A DNA stretch of 64,000 nucleotides from Megamerina dolium (GCA_963854835.1 OY978526.1:46911140-46975139); one strand, 5' to 3'. Counted from the stretch's first letter, positions 11,213 to 22,899 are shown. Notes: generated from the sequence alone by a model not told the origin. Numbers and translations: made by a program.

Positions 11213-12490
11213 TAGAGGCGCACGTCAATCGCTTGATGATGCAACCCCGAAATGAAACTCAACTGTGTATCAGAAACGTAATCGACATTGTTCGTAGTTC
11301 ATTACGAGCGTTTACTGTTATGAGTTAGCCAACGCACAAATGGGAATATTGTGTATCCCATTGTTCTTCGTAAGCAACTGTCAGCGGCAGTGACTCACTG
11401 GACAGTCTCTAGCCACTCATATAAATTTCCCGAGTTAAAGGTTATGTTGGAAGAGATGGAAACTTATGCAGACACTCTTCGATTTGAATCGACGACATAG
11501 ACCATCACAACGTTCACGCATTGACATAATCGTCTACGAACTCAATGACACAACTGTGGTATCCTGTCCACAATGTCCCGGGCCACATGGCCTCTCGGAA
11601 TGTCAGCAATTTCGTATGTTTAACCTCAACTAACGGATGCAGCTTAGTTCGTCAATCATCGTTATGCTTCAATTGCTTGAAAGCTAGCAATACCGCCCGT
11701 GAGTGTACCGCCGGACTTTGTCACATATGCAAGCAAAATCTCAACACATTACTTTGCAAAGGTTCATCATCACCAGAGAAGATTCCCACGACCGATACAT
11801 CACAGGGAGGTATCACGTCCATTGTCATCACCTGGAATATCTTCATCCACACAAAATCGAATTGTGGCGCCGCAAACCCTTCCGCGTGTTGAGGCCGTGC
11901 AATCTTTCTTGGCATAAGGCGAAAGGCGTTGTCCTGTTACCTACAGCTAAGGTATCCATTCTGGACGGGTGCGGTCAAGAAAAAGTGTGTCGTATCTTGT
12001 GTGACATGGGGTCTCAGGTGAGCTTCTTAACTGATTCCCTTTTTAAACGTTTGAATCTTTATAGACGACGCCATACCATTGCTGTAGTAGATATTGTTGC
12101 ACAAAATCCGACATCCTGTCGGGGTGAGGTTACTTTAAGACCCAAGTATTGAATTTGATATGGATGCCCACATTTTGACGACGATCACGTGAGCTATTCC
12201 CTCAGCGCCTATCGATATGAGCCGTTACGACCACGTACGAAGTCTCAAGCTAGCGCAAGGAGGTTCCATGCGCACCATGTACGGATAATATTTGTGAAGG
12301 AATTTTCTGACGAATCATATCACGCAACCGAGATGGCCGATACGTGGTCCAAATTTCCTTCAATCGGGATATTTCGTGCGTTACAACCATGTGGTGATAG
12401 GTGATGAAAAACGGGTTGTTGCCGCCCGAGACAGCATTCTTCCGAATTTCTACGTAGATGACTTTCTCGACAGCACTGATTATTCTTCAT
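11130..12490 (+). pseudogene. BEL/Pao relic: gag, protease and a piece of reverse transcriptase
   Basis: Fragments appear in the canonical order. A gag segment (VVEAHVNRLMMQPRN, then IDIVRSSLRAFTVM) lies at about 11205-11325, and another (FPELKVMLEEMETYADTLRF) at about 11425-11490. A zinc-knuckle array (CFNCLKASNTARECTAG followed by LCHICK) is at about 11665-11740. The aspartic protease region (VVLLPTAKVSILDG and CRILCDMGSQVSFLTDS) is at about 11925-12040. The RT active site FYVDDFLDS is at about 12450. Each piece is in a different frame and the RT between protease and YVDD is mostly deleted. LTRs are not recognised. The copy is inactive and unrelated in detail to the BEL element at 44700-50251. 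Confidence 0.8.
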
Positions 12491-12687
12491 AACACAACAC
12501 ATTTTGACAGTTAAGAATCCCTTTAGAAATAAACCTTACTATGGCTGTGTGCCTATTGGTAGAAAATAGAAAATTTTGACAGATGACAGTAAAATTTTTA
12601 TATTTTTCGTGGTGGATACGAACGTCAGAATTTTACCTAGCTCAAGGGGCTAGGTAAAATTTTGACCGCTTCTAAATGTGTACATAT

Positions 12688-13092
12688 TGTAACGACTGAC
12701 ACTATTGGCAGCATCGAAACGAATGTCAACAACAAGAAATGAGCGATAACCAGAACAAGCCAACGAGAAAGGAAGAGAAGAATCTCGATAAAGGAAGATT
12801 CTGGGGTGTTGCCAACAGAGTATAAATAGAGCCAGTATTGAGAAGTGGAAATCAATCGAATTCCGAACGTGACTGCGCGAACATCTATACAGAAGCAAAA
12901 GTTGCTAGTACATTAAAGTGTTATTGTAAATAGTTGATTATAAACAGAGTTGATTGTAAATAGAGTTTATTAAATAAATTGTTGCTGTATATAGTTGTAT
13001 AAAATAAGTTTTGCAGTTATCATTAACAGAATCCAGTGATCGAACAAGGTAATTCAAATAGAATTAAACGCTCACAGAATAAAAACGTAACA
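12688..13092 (+). repeat. Solo Gypsy LTR (SAP-gag family), copy a
   Basis: The sequence runs from TGTAACG to ACGTAACA and matches the LTRs at 40605-41038, 43053-43490 and 62155-62577. ATAT on both sides (12684-12687 and 13093-13096) is a 4-bp target duplication, so this is a solo LTR left by LTR-LTR recombination. The TATAAATAG promoter motif (around 12820) is preserved. The first part lacks about 30 bp that other copies have after TGTAACGA. Confidence 0.9.
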
Positions 13093-13149
13093 ATATATTG
13101 TTTGGCAGCAATAACGATTCATACGCATTTCGATAAAGAGCTGGCAAAA

Positions 13150-13640
13150 CAAGATGGAAGCGGAGAAAAGAAGGAAAACATCGTATGTAAAGAGTAAGTT
13201 TTAAAAAAAATTCTGATTTATTTGCTATTATTTATTTATTTATTCTGTCTATTAAAACGGAGCCACGTGGAAAGGCTTTAGTTAATAATACGAAGAACAG
13301 AAGAAGACGCGCTGTTCAGCGGTAAGATTGCCAACTCCAACGGGGGATGGAAGTAAGTAAAAATAATATTTATATAGTTGATTGTAGATCCGAATGTACG
13401 TTATTCTTGCAGAAAAGTGACGGCATCACTGCCAGTGACCAAAAATTGGGTGTGCTGCAAGTCGCAGTGGAATGTCCTAGTCAAAAAATATAAAATATAA
13501 AAGCATGCATCGCAGAAAGATAACTACCATCCTCCCTATTTGGTGGACAGCGGAGATGGAGAAGTGTCCTTGAGATTTAAATCTCCAACCCCTTCAAGCT
13601 CTTCTGCAGGCCCTTCAACATCGCGCACACCACAGCTGCC
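13150..13640 (+). pseudogene. Harbinger accessory (Myb/SANT-like) ORF remnant
   Basis: The plus-strand phrase WNVLVKKYK (about 13470-13495) resembles the third helix of the Myb/SANT-like domain of Harbinger accessory proteins, which carry the transposase to DNA and the nucleus. It is followed, after a stop, by YHPPYLVDSGDGEVSLRF and a Ser/Pro-rich tail with SSSAGPSTSRTPQLP. Intron-like GTAAGT sites occur near 13195 and 13350. Several stops and frame changes show it is broken. Assignment rests on the short motif and on the neighbouring transposase. Confidence 0.4.
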
Positions 13641-14104
13641 CAACAGAGACGGACACCTCCATAAGCTCAAGCAGCTTATAATAAAACCAGACCGGATAGT
13701 TTGTTGGTGTCTGAATCAGATTGAGAATATCATTAGATTTATTGATTTTAAGTTTTTTTAGTCACTAGTTTTAATAAAAATTATGTATTTTTATTTTTTG
13801 TTTATAAAATGAAGTACCTTAATGTTTTTTATACAATATTAAAATTTTTCACCTGCATTTTTTTTTATACAATGAAGTATTTATTTTTTATATATACATA
13901 CATGTAGTATTAAGACTTGGTTATGTACAAAAAAAAAGTATGAAGTTTCATTAAAATCAATAATAATAGTTTTTTATTAAGGAATCGTACAATTTCAGTT
14001 GAGAAGGTAGAATTTTAATTTTGCAAAAATGATGAAAATATCAGAATCAAAAAGTATATTTTCATTTACTTCATTCACATAACATCATTTCTCTTCCATT
14101 AAAG

Positions 14105-14700
14105 CGATTGAAGGATCAAAATCTTCGTGCATTACGCAAATGTTATGTAAGACAAATGTTATAAATACTATTTTTATACAATTTTTAATAGTTAGCTCTA
14201 GATCTCTGTTAAAAATATTTCTCCATCTAGTCTTTTAAAATGCCAAAACTTTGTTCTACAATAATTATTCCTCTACTATGTGCAGTATTAAACCTTGATC
14301 TTGATCTTGAGTTAAAGGTTCCTTAAATGGCGTGATTACAGGAACTGGTGAAAGTTGACACGGGTAGCCTTTATCACCAAATAAATAATATCCGTTTGAT
14401 GGATAGCTGCCTTTTGCATATAAAGGAACGAAAACGTCAATAAATTTTGAATCACTGTCTGCGACTGCTTGCACTTGAATTGAATAAAACTTCTTATGGT
14501 TAATATATTCATCATGTTTGTTAACAGGACATTTAATTCTTGTGTGAGTGTCATCGATAGCATCAACAAACCTGATGAATGCTTTATTTTTTGCTTTCCG
14601 GCAACACTTTAAACCAAGTCTTTCATAGTCGTTCACAGAACCATGGTTAATCAAATGTCACAGCTTCACAAATTCGTCTAACATTTTATATATTATATTT
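14105..14700 (-). pseudogene. HARBI1-like Harbinger transposase, C-terminal half, frameshifted
   Basis: The main open segment (14654-14265, 130 codons) contains FVDAIDDTHTRIKCP, equivalent to the first catalytic Asp block of HARBI1 (AIDGTH), then INHKKFYSIQVQAVAD and LFGDKGYPC, which holds the second Asp. The third catalytic residue lies in another frame just downstream (HSRGIIIVEQSFGILK, about 14280-14230), followed by a C-terminal helix region ending near 14105. One frameshift separates the second Asp from the Glu, and a stop lies upstream of the first ATG. The N-terminal half is too degraded to follow. The family cuts DNA at TWA trinucleotides. Confidence 0.85.
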
Positions 14701-15086
14701 CTCACTGTGTAGCGACTGAACCACATGCCATCCAATATAAAAAGCAAATAATTTCATACTCATACGACCATGCATTACTTTTTTTGGAAATGGTTTATAC
14801 AATTTTTATAAGAAAAGAGAGCTGGAAGAGATCCTTAAATGTGCGCTAATTTTCATTCTGTTGAAATAACTCTCGGGTGAAGGTAAACAATTACCTGAAA
14901 ATATTCGTACAAAATGAAATATAAAAATATAAGTAGAACTACTACGAATGTACTACCTGACGGCTCATACGTTGGCTAAAGTGTAAACTTTAATGAATAA
15001 AAAATTACCGATTAGCACACAGCCTATGTAAACGAGTAGATAGATTTTCGTAATCTAGTTGTAGTAATCTCTATGTGTAAACATAC

Positions 15087-15409
15087 TGTTACGTTTTTAT
15101 TCTGTTTAATTCTATTTGAATTACCTTATTCGATCACTGGATTCTGTTAATGATAACTGCAACACTTATTTTATACAACTATATACAGCAACAATTTTTT
15201 AACTCTATTTACAATCAACTCTGTTTACAATCAACTATTTACAATAACACTAATGTACTTGCAATTTTAGCCTCTGTATCGATGTTTTCGCAATCACGTT
15301 TGGGATTAGATTGATTCTCACTTCTCAACACTGGCTCTATTTATACTCTGTTGGCAACACCCCAGATTCTTCCTTTATCGACATTCTTCTCTTCCTTTCT
15401 TGTTGGCTT
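15087..15409 (-). repeat. Gypsy LTR (SAP-gag family), partial, copy b
   Basis: The minus-strand 3' end of the LTR (TGTTACG in plus orientation) starts at 15087, directly after ATAC (15083-15086). Similarity runs to TGTTGGCTT at 15409, after which the 5' third of the LTR is missing and seven bases (ACAATAT) lead straight into the opposed copy c. Confidence 0.9.
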
Positions 15410-15416
15410 ACAATAT

Positions 15417-15852
15417 TGTAACGAGTATCGATAGTTGGTTACTCATCACTATTGTGACTGACACTATTGGCAGCATCGAAACGAATGTCAACAAAAAAGA
15501 AATAAGCAATAACCAGAACAAGCCAACGAGAAAGAAAGAGAAGAATCTCGATAAAGGAAGATTCTGGGGTGTTGCCAACAGAGTATAAATAGAGCCAGTG
15601 TTGAGAAGAGAGAATCAATTTGATCTCGAACGTGATTGCAGAAACATCGATACAGAGGCAAAACTTGCAAGTACATTTAAGTGTTATTGTAAATAGTTGA
15701 TTATAAGCAGAGTTGATTGCACATAGAGATGATTAAATAAATTGTTGCTGTATATAGTATAAAATAAGTGTTGCAGTTATTACTAATAGAATCCAGTGAT
15801 CGAACAAGGTAATTCAAATAGAATTAAACGCTCACATAATAAAAACGTTACA
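15417..15852 (+). repeat. Gypsy LTR (SAP-gag family), full length, copy c
   Basis: A complete 436-bp LTR from TGTAACGAGTATCGATAG to ACGTTACA, with the TATAAATAG promoter motif. It is followed by ATAC (15853-15856), which matches the ATAC before copy b rather than the ATAT directly before itself. The two LTRs therefore form a divergent inverted pair inside one target duplication. Confidence 0.9.
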
Positions 15853-15856
15853 ATAC

Positions 15857-16418
15857 TATTACTATGTATTATTGGATTTTGACAGCTAAAAAGTTGCCAA
15901 AATCCAACGCCAATTTTGATTTTACTCACTTCTTACGAAATAATAGTTAAAAAACAGGGCTGCATAGAGGAAAATCCTAAATTATGGTGGTAGTAATTTT
16001 ATATGGGAAATCTTCTTGTTTAATAATATTTTTTAGTGATAATCTCAAAAATGAAGATAATCTCGTATGTGTAAACATAAAAAATACTATTACCTTGATA
16101 TAATATTATAATTTACGTGTTCTATTTTACTTTAGTACGATAATGTGACAAACTTCCCTTCAAAAAATTGAACCTGGCAGTACTTTATGGAAACAATTGC
16201 AAACGTCATGGTAGCAGCAGTCATCTGCCGCTTTCGTCTATGAAGTGTTATATGTGTTGCTGTCAACGCTGTGAAGTCTGTATGAAGCTGTAATTTGGTG
16301 ATGTGTACCAAAAGTACAAAATCTAATTAAAAGTATAAGGCATTTGGTCTTATTTTACAATATACCGTGTGAAAGACTGTTTATTGTCTAAACCGAGAGA
16401 AGGACAAATAATAGAAAT
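15857..16418. promoter_or_regulatory. Yif1 upstream region and 5' UTR (inferred)
   Basis: This interval between the LTR pair and the Yif1 start codon must hold the promoter and 5' UTR. No convincing TATA box or initiator could be placed. No other gene is seen. An AT-rich run up to about 16120 gives way to more mixed sequence just before the ATG. Confidence 0.3.
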
Positions 16419-18215
16419 ATGAGTTACAATCCGAATGTAGGCGGAATACGGAATCGTAAGTTGGAAAATTGTAAGAAAAAGGAAATACGCAAGAAATCTT
16501 GAAGCTGCAGATTTATGCAATATAATAGGCCAATGTTGAGCTTAAAATGCAATAATTTTCCAGCTGTGTTGATTGTTGTTGATATTCTGGAATACTTTAA
16601 TAAAAAAAAAACTCCTCATGATATGCATATGCTATGTTCCCCGCTTTGTTAATTTTTTTATCCGATTCATTGGTTTTTGTAACCACTAACAACTTTTATT
16701 TATTATTCCCGTGTTACGGAGTAACAAGTGAATACATAGATATGCATATAAGTTGCGCTTGTAGCTTGCAATTTCCTTATTTTTTATATTGATATGCTTG
16801 GATTTTTTAATATAAATTTTCTAAATTATTTAAATTAGCACAAGGTCCCGGTCGAAAACTAAAACGTGTTAGCGACATAAACGCTGTGGGACCAGCAGCA
16901 GCAATACCCAATGCGACTTCATATATGCAACCAACACCTGGTCCTACAATGATGGATCCTTTGATGAATGTTGGTAATACAGGTGCTGGAGCATATATAG
17001 GAGTACCACAAATAAATATCGGTGGGTTTAATAATGGCTCTGTACCAATGCAAAGTCAGAATTATGTTTATGTACCCCCAACAAATTCACAACCACAACA
17101 ATTTGCATCTGTGCCTCCTACACAACATCAATATGGAGGTATACCAGCAGCAGCATCAAGTACGCCAGTGGGTGGTCCAAGCATGGGTCCTACTGGGCAA
17201 TTTTCAAGTGATATGCCACCGCTTGCAATGCTTCAACAACCTATTGTACAGGACATGGCAATGCAATACGGCCAACGTTTAGCCGATCATGGTAAACAGC
17301 TGGTGGAAAACCAATTTGAGCGATGGGTGCCAGTTACTAAATTGAAATATTATTTCGCCGTCGACAACAATTACGTTATAAATAAATTGCGTTTGTTATT
17401 CTTTCCATTTACACACAAGGTACGTATGATATCTCAGTTTTTGACCCGTTTAATCCACCTCATTTACCTATTTATCTTTTTTCAAGGATTGGTCACTGAA
17501 ATATGATCAAGAAAATCCAGTACAACCACGTTATGACATAAATGCCCCCGATCTTTATATACCAACAATGGCTTATATCACTTATGTTGTCGTTGCCGGT
17601 TTGATGCTCGGTATGCAAAATCGATTTACTCCCGAACAACTTGGCATACAGGCATCCAGTGCACTTGCTTATTGCCTTTTCGAATTGATTGTCTATTCCA
17701 TTACATTGTATGTGGTGAATATTAAGACGAATCTTAAAACACTGGATTTACTCTCATATTCGGGTTATAAATTCGTTATAATCGTTTCGTGTCTATTGGT
17801 GAGCACGCTCTTCCATGGCTTTGGTTATTATTTAACACTCACATATTCAAGCTTAACATTGGGCTTCTTTTTGGTAAGTGCTGGTGGTTAAGTATGAGCT
17901 TTTCTATCTTGTCATATTGCAGTGTTTCATTATATATTTACAATCATATACTCAACTCAAATTCTATTGCAGTTACGTACACTGAAAACAAAAGTTTTAA
18001 ACGACATCGCGCCGTCAGCGTCAACCGGTGCAATTAATTATGATCCCTATGGTAATCCACAACAACTGGATTATAGAGGCGAAAGAAATAGAAAATTGTA
18101 TTTTCTATTTCTGATTGTGGGCGGACAAGCGTTACTATCATTTTTGCTATCGAAACATCTATACTTTCCCGACGTAGTGGTGAATGTAGATCCAGCAAAA
18201 ATTGCGCAATTGTAA
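16419..18215 (+). CDS. Yif1: Yif1 homologue (Yip1-interacting factor), ER-Golgi membrane protein
   Basis: Coding exons are 16419-16455, 16839-17419, 17487-17873 and 17973-18215, joined by GT...AG introns of 383, 67 and 99 bp. The frame stays open for 415 residues. Residues 1-205 are a cytosolic Pro/Gln/Gly-rich region starting MSYNPNVGGIRNPQGPGRK. From DWSLKYDQENPVQPRYDINA (residue 207) the protein matches the YIF1 family domain with its typical PDLYIPTMAYITYV segment and about five membrane-spanning helices, the last near LYFLFLIVGGQALLSFLLS. Yif1 proteins pair with Yip1 proteins and act in vesicle traffic between ER and Golgi. All splice sites preserve frame and no disruption is seen, so this is a functional host gene. 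The start is chosen because it lies at the family's conserved N-terminus. Confidence 0.95.
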
Positions 18216-18439
18216 TTTCAATTAAATACTTATGATTTTTTTTTCTTTAACCACCTATGTTATAAATACACATTTTATAATAATTAATTAAAGTTGTTAT
18301 TGATAAAAGATGAAAACGGGTGATTGCTGTCACACACATTAATATCTGCAGTTATTCAGGCCTGTCATGAACAAATTTCCACGTCAAATTTTTCACATGT
18401 CAGCGATTTAAATTACGATTTATAGACATATAAATGCAT

Positions 18440-18501
<62 letters not shown>

Positions 18502-19068
18502 GTATGTATGTATATATATATATATTTTTTTTTTTAATTCCTTTATATAGTATTTAAAAGGCCTGTAGTTGTAGTCATAGTTAGAATCATCTTAAAATTA
18601 AAATAGACTTGTTTGATATATTTTCCATACAAAAATCTGTAAAAAGCCGATTCTGACTTTAAGGTGATTCTAACACTGACTATAAGTACTATAGAGTGGA
18701 GATGAAATGTCCATTAACTGCATTGCTTAGGTCTAATATAATATGATTCGACTACTCTAAATCATATTAAAGAAGATGCTTAACTGTATGTCAATGAAGT
18801 GAATGCCGTATATTATTATCGAATATATACATGCTTCTAAAAGAGAATTGGGTAAACTAATAAGATAATTATTAACAACTTCAAAAAAAATTGTAAAAAA
18901 TATACAATATTGTTTAAAATCATATTTTTTGTTAAGATTAAAAAAATCCAAATAGGAATATAATATTTAATAAATTAATAAAATACGTACGACACTTTTG
19001 ATTGTGTGCATTATATTAGTTTTATGGCAACTCTATTTAGTTGCAAATGAACAGTTGCAACAAATTAA
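18216..19068. other. Yif1 3' flank, no further gene
   Basis: AT-rich 3' flank. No canonical AATAAA is obvious immediately after the stop, although ATTAAA-like variants lie near 18225 and 18287. A (CA)n/(TA)n microsatellite occupies about 18438-18523. Confidence 0.5.
18438..18523. repeat. (CA)n-(TA)n compound microsatellite
   Basis: An ACACACAC run of about 25 bp passes into a TA run with TATG interruptions, then a T-tract. Confidence 0.95.
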
Positions 19069-20019
19069 CTCAAACTATTACTGCCTGCAAATGTCTCCTC
19101 ATTGCTTAGTAGCTACCTCGCGAAAAGACAATTTCTCTTACATCACAAGGATTACACAACAAATCCATTGGATATTCACGCTGGCGTTCCTCAGGGAAGC
19201 GTTTTGGGCCCCTTACTGTATCTCTTATACACTACAGATATGCCCAGCAATAACTATACATTTATATCGACCTTTGCAGATGATACGGCAATATTGTGCT
19301 CTCGCTCTAACCCCATAGAAGCTACTAAACTCCTGCAGACTCATATCGATTCTCTCGAAATCTGGCTAGCAAAATGGCGTATAAAAGTCAATGAATCAAA
19401 GAGCGTACGTGTAACCTTCACGCTAAGGCCAGATGCATGTCCCCCACTTAAAATTAATGGCCAATCAGTTCCACAATGTTCCTCAACAAAGTACTTGGGT
19501 ATCCACCTCGACAGAAGGCTGACCTGGAAAAATCACATAGAGGCAAAGAAAACTCAGATCAAGCTTAAAATTAATCAGTTATGGTGGCTGTTACACAAAA
19601 GATCAAAGTTGAATCTCGAATACAAAATGCTATTATATAAAGCAATCCTGAAGCCAATCTGGACTTATGGTATTCAGTTTTGGGGCACCGCATCTCCCTC
19701 AAATATCGAAAAATTGCAGCGAATACAATCCAAGTGTCTGCGAATTATTGTAAACGCGCCTTGGTATATGAGGAACGTTAACATCCATCGAGATTTAAAT
19801 GTACCCACAATTTCTGAGGAAGTTGCAATGTCTTGCAGAAGCTACATTCAAAAATTACACAGTCATCCGAATCCCCTTGCTAGGCAATTGTTGCTGAGCA
19901 CGGGGCATCGTCGATTAAAAAGAAAAGATACTGAATATGCTGTGAAATTGCTATACCTCGTGACTCAACAAATTGTGATGGAACGTTGGGAATATCACAT
20001 AATTTTATTTAGTTTGTAA
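19069..20019 (+). pseudogene. LINE reverse transcriptase, C-terminal 2/3 (5'-truncated)
   Basis: About 316 codons remain open. They include GVPQGSVLGPLLYLLY (RT motif 4), FADDTAIL with the catalytic DD pair, the block STKYLGIHLDRRLTWKNHI, the C-terminal LEYKMLLYKAILKPIWTYG and IEKLQRIQSKCLRIIVNAPW, and the end of ORF2. These are hallmarks of jockey-clade ORF2. The first RT motifs, the endonuclease domain and ORF1 are missing, so the copy cannot move by itself. The uninterrupted frame suggests a fairly recent insertion. No natural start codon exists, since the frame opens just after a TAA at 19066. Confidence 0.9.
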
Positions 20020-20083
20020 GATTTGATTACTTATTGTTAGTTTCTAAGTAATTTTAGAAAAATCCAATAAAAAAAAAAAAAAA
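19069..20083 (+). mobile_element. Jockey-like LINE, 5'-truncated, with poly(A) tail
   Basis: The element begins in the reverse transcriptase (open frame from about 19069) and ends in an A-run at 20068-20083. The coding part ends at 20019 and a short 3' UTR with AATAAAAA precedes the tail. It shares its 3' 450 bp with the copy at 1478-1928. 5' truncation and an A-tail are typical of LINE insertion. Confidence 0.9.
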
Positions 20084-20254
20084 TCAAAGCTTCTCCGGTT
20101 GCCATCGATAATACGTGTTTGCTGTCACAGTTGTTTCTCAGGCAACTCAAATCCATGCCATCCATAATAGGATCGTTAAGGTGAGCTTATATATACATTG
20201 ACTTAGTGGGTGGCGTCAATAGGAACTGCCACCGTAGTAACTTAAATTTGAACA

Positions 20255-20545
20255 TTAGGTTTGTTCGCTTACATTACTATCGCTTTCTGTCAGTGAGAGA
20301 GTAAAAACTTATTACCCTCTCTATATGAGAATATATAGTGAAAGTATTCCAACCGAAACTTATCAGAAATTTGTAGTTGACTGATGGATTTTTTTCTATA
20401 GCTAATGGAAAGTGATTACGCTATTTTTACTATCGCAAAATAATAGCTCTCTTGCATTTTTATGTTCTCATTTTTGGATTTTGCGAGTACGCGAACGTTT
20501 TCCTGTCGACAATTGCTGAAAGTTGTTTGTTGCGTACACATCTAT
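20255..20545 (+). mobile_element. MITE related to the inner module of the TAGCCTAG MITEs
   Basis: The start TTAGGTTTGTTCGCTTACAT, the middle (TATGAGAATATA, CAGAAATTTGTA) and the end GTTGTTTGTTGCGTACACAT follow the order of 8657-8878, which lies inside the 527-bp MITE. The outer TAGCCTAG ends are absent here. The inner module therefore seems to exist on its own. Divergence is high and ends are approximate. Confidence 0.55.
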
Positions 20546-21679
20546 TCACTAGCATACAAGTTGAATTTTTGCATAGATAGACCGTAAAGTCGATACTGAC
20601 CACCAAAACAAAAAAGTCTAAATATCTTGCGTAGGACTTTTCTCTCGTAAACTCTGAAAATTTTCTCATCTGAGGTGGAAATTGTATAAGCTTCGGCGTC
20701 ATATATAAGGATAGGCATGATGAGAGACTTGCAGAGTGTGGTTTTCGTTTCTATCAATTGCTTACTTTGCCAAAAGTAGCACCTGTTAGCAAGAGTTATG
20801 CTTCGCAATATCTCTAGGCCGACGCCATTACTGGTGTAATTGCTGGTTCCAAGAGAGATAAAGTCCTTCACTACTTCAATAGTATAGTTATCAGCAGTGA
20901 CGTGTTGTCTAAGACGACGGGACTCTTTGTTTGTTGATACTAGATACTTCGTCTTGCCCTCGTTCACCGTAAGACACGACTCTCCTACCAACTCTGAGAA
21001 TGTTGAACTCACGTGTTCATTCTGGTTATACGCCAACAGCATGACACATTTGTTGAAGATAGTGTCATTATGTCGTAGGTCAACAGCACGTATTATTTTC
21101 TCCATAGTAAGAATGAAGAAGTCGCACGATAACGAATCACATTCTCTGAAACCCCGTTCGGTATTAAACGGCGAGGAGAGGTCGTTACCAATTTTCACTA
21201 CATTATTTACACAGTATTTACACAGGAATACTGAACTCAGATATTGTTGTGTAGAGGTAATCCCTTACCGGACTGTCGAAAGCGGCTTTATAATCAACAA
21301 GTAGATGGTGTGTGTCGATCTCATTTTTTTAAGTCTTCTCCAGAATTTGGCGTAGTGTGCAAATCTGGTCGATGGTGGATGTACCAGGTCTGAAGCCACA
21401 CTGATAAGGTACAACCAGGTTGTTAAGCATAGTATTCAATCTTTCACACAGTACGCTCGATAGAACCTTGTATGCGATGCTAAGTAGATTTATTCCACGG
21501 TAGTTGGTGCCTCCGGTCTTAAACAACTCGATAGGCAGGCCACCAGCACTTGCAGCTTTGTTGTTTTTCAGCCTAGAAATGGCCTCTTTGACCTCATCAT
21601 AGTCGGGTGGTGGAACACCTATACCATCATCCGTGATTGGGGAGTTTGGGAGATCTCCTCCACTGGTGGGATTGTTCAA
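20542..21679 (-). pseudogene. LINE reverse transcriptase, two frame-shifted halves
   Basis: The first half (21679-21329) has DYDEVKEAISRLKNNKAASA, NYRGINLLSIAYKVLSSVLC and VVPYQCGFRPGTSTIDQI, which are the fingers-region motifs of non-LTR reverse transcriptase. The second half (21198-20542) has FNTERGFRECDSLSCDFF, VNEGKTKYLVSTNKESRRL and ANRCYFWQSKQLIETKTTL. The catalytic YADD position reads LLAYNQNE, so the active-site Asp pair is lost. This RT type is widespread in insect genomes and is often mislabelled craniofacial development protein 2. The copy is inactive. Confidence 0.85.
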
Positions 21680-22560
21680 GGCGTCGTCATTCAGTAACGT
21701 AGAGAAGCTGAGTCTGAGTCTCCATAAGCTCAGTACACTCTGGAAATCTGTAAGTAGATTACCATTATTGTCATGACAGGAAGAGGCTCCGAGATTTAAA
21801 CCGCCGAATGTTCGAGTTTCATTCCTGTCTACACATCTCGATCTCCTTACGCTCGTGTCTATTTAGCCGTCTCTTCTTATGCCTGAAAAGACATCTCTCC
21901 GCACTCCTCTTCTCTCTATACCGCACCTTTAGAGGTTCCGTGGCACCTGAACGTAGGGTTTTTCTGTAGGCGGCGTCTTTCTCTGTGGTAGCGTCGCGAC
22001 ATTCCTGATCATACCACTTATTCCTAAGAGGCAGGTAGAAACTAATTACCTCCTCAGCAGCACAGGGTTGAACTGCGAGATAAGATGTCTCAGTCTCTTA
22101 TCTCCAACAAATTTACATCCGAGTTTGTACTTCTCCTCATGGCAACTGTAATATATATCACAGGATGCTCTTTTAGGGCAACCCTGTCCCGTCCATCCTT
22201 GTATTTTTCTAGGATATCAACCAGCTGGATAGACGCATCTTCCCTATAGAGGGCCCGGACATTCCAAGTGCATATCCGTAAATCATGGTCATTATTTATT
22301 ATTTAGTTTGCGGGGGTCATTAACAAAAAGGGTAGTCCTTATCCGAGGCACGATTTCATTATTCTCTGGGGGAAGTTTTTATGTGGTGGGTCCTAAGCCC
22401 AACGCACAACCTCTAACCGAGGAGGTTTTCGCCATTTACTTTAGCCGCCTCCCAGCGGGTGCCAGGAAGACGTTGTTCGGTTTGTTTGGGGGAGGACCCC
22501 ATACAAAAATTAAAGTGACATCACATAGCAAGCAGAACAAACAGCTATGAAAACAGTTTT
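20546..22560 (-). mobile_element. Endonuclease-type LINE (RTE/CR1-like), minus strand, decayed
   Basis: Read on the minus strand, the element starts with a leader at about 22560-22300 and then the APE-endonuclease start ICTWNVRALYRE (about 22275-22240). A degraded endonuclease follows, then the RT N-terminal part at 21679-21329 and the rest of RT at 21198-20542. The frame changes many times. The 5' leader phrase GCCTCGGATAAGGAC also occurs in opposite orientation at about 22690. No poly(A) or tail repeat could be defined at the 3' end. Confidence 0.75.
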
Positions 22561-22687
22561 CTTCCATTGAAATGGATAAAGCCGTTACCAAAAACCGAAT
22601 TAAAACATTTAAGCCTGATTTTAATGGGCTTTTTACTTAGTTGCAGTCTATATGGTATAAAAACTCTCCCTCAATGAAAAATAACAT

Positions 22688-22735
22688 CATGCCTCGGATA
22701 AGGACTTCCACTTTTGTTAATGACCCTCGACATGA
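22688..22735 (+). repeat. Inverted fragment of the LINE leader
   Basis: The phrase ATCATGCCTCGGATAAGGAC and the following CTTTTGTTAATGACCC repeat in inverted orientation the leader at about 22308-22350, with roughly 340 bp between the arms. Confidence 0.6.
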
Positions 22736-22899
22736 CTGACAATTCGAAATAAGGGTATAAACATTTTCAGCTACTATTACTTTAAACTGTATTTGACTGC
22801 ATGTTCTTTTCGGTCAGATGTTTGTAAGAACTTGCAGCAGTCTCCGGATATTTAGAAAAGTATACATATTCCTGATCAGCGTCGCTTAAATAGTTGATT

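Larger units (their letters stand above)
12543..15024 (-). mobile_element. PIF/Harbinger transposon, decayed, about 2.5 kb
   Basis: The left end GGCTGTGTGCCTATTGGTA and the inverted right end GGCTGTGTGCTAATCGGTA differ at only a few positions. TAT lies on both sides (12540-12542, 15025-15027) and may be the 3-bp target duplication. Inside are a HARBI1-like transposase (minus strand) and, diverging from it, a plus-strand ORF with Myb/SANT-like features. This two-gene layout is known for Harbinger elements. A solo Gypsy LTR has been inserted at 12688-13092. The terminal repeats differ from those of the TAGCCTAG MITEs, so this is not their source. Confidence 0.7.

Noticed and set aside
12629..12661. 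Perfect 13-bp inverted repeat AATTTTACCTAGC as a terminator or MITE
   Set aside because: It has no context as a regulatory site and no copies elsewhere in the window; probably a chance or replication-slip palindrome in the Harbinger end.
12543..15024. Harbinger element as the source of the TAGCCTAG MITEs
   Set aside because: The terminal repeats (GGCTGTGTGC versus TAGCCTAGAC) are not related, so it cannot be their direct parent.
22308..22550. 80-codon ORF
   Set aside because: It is antisense to the leader of the minus-strand LINE.
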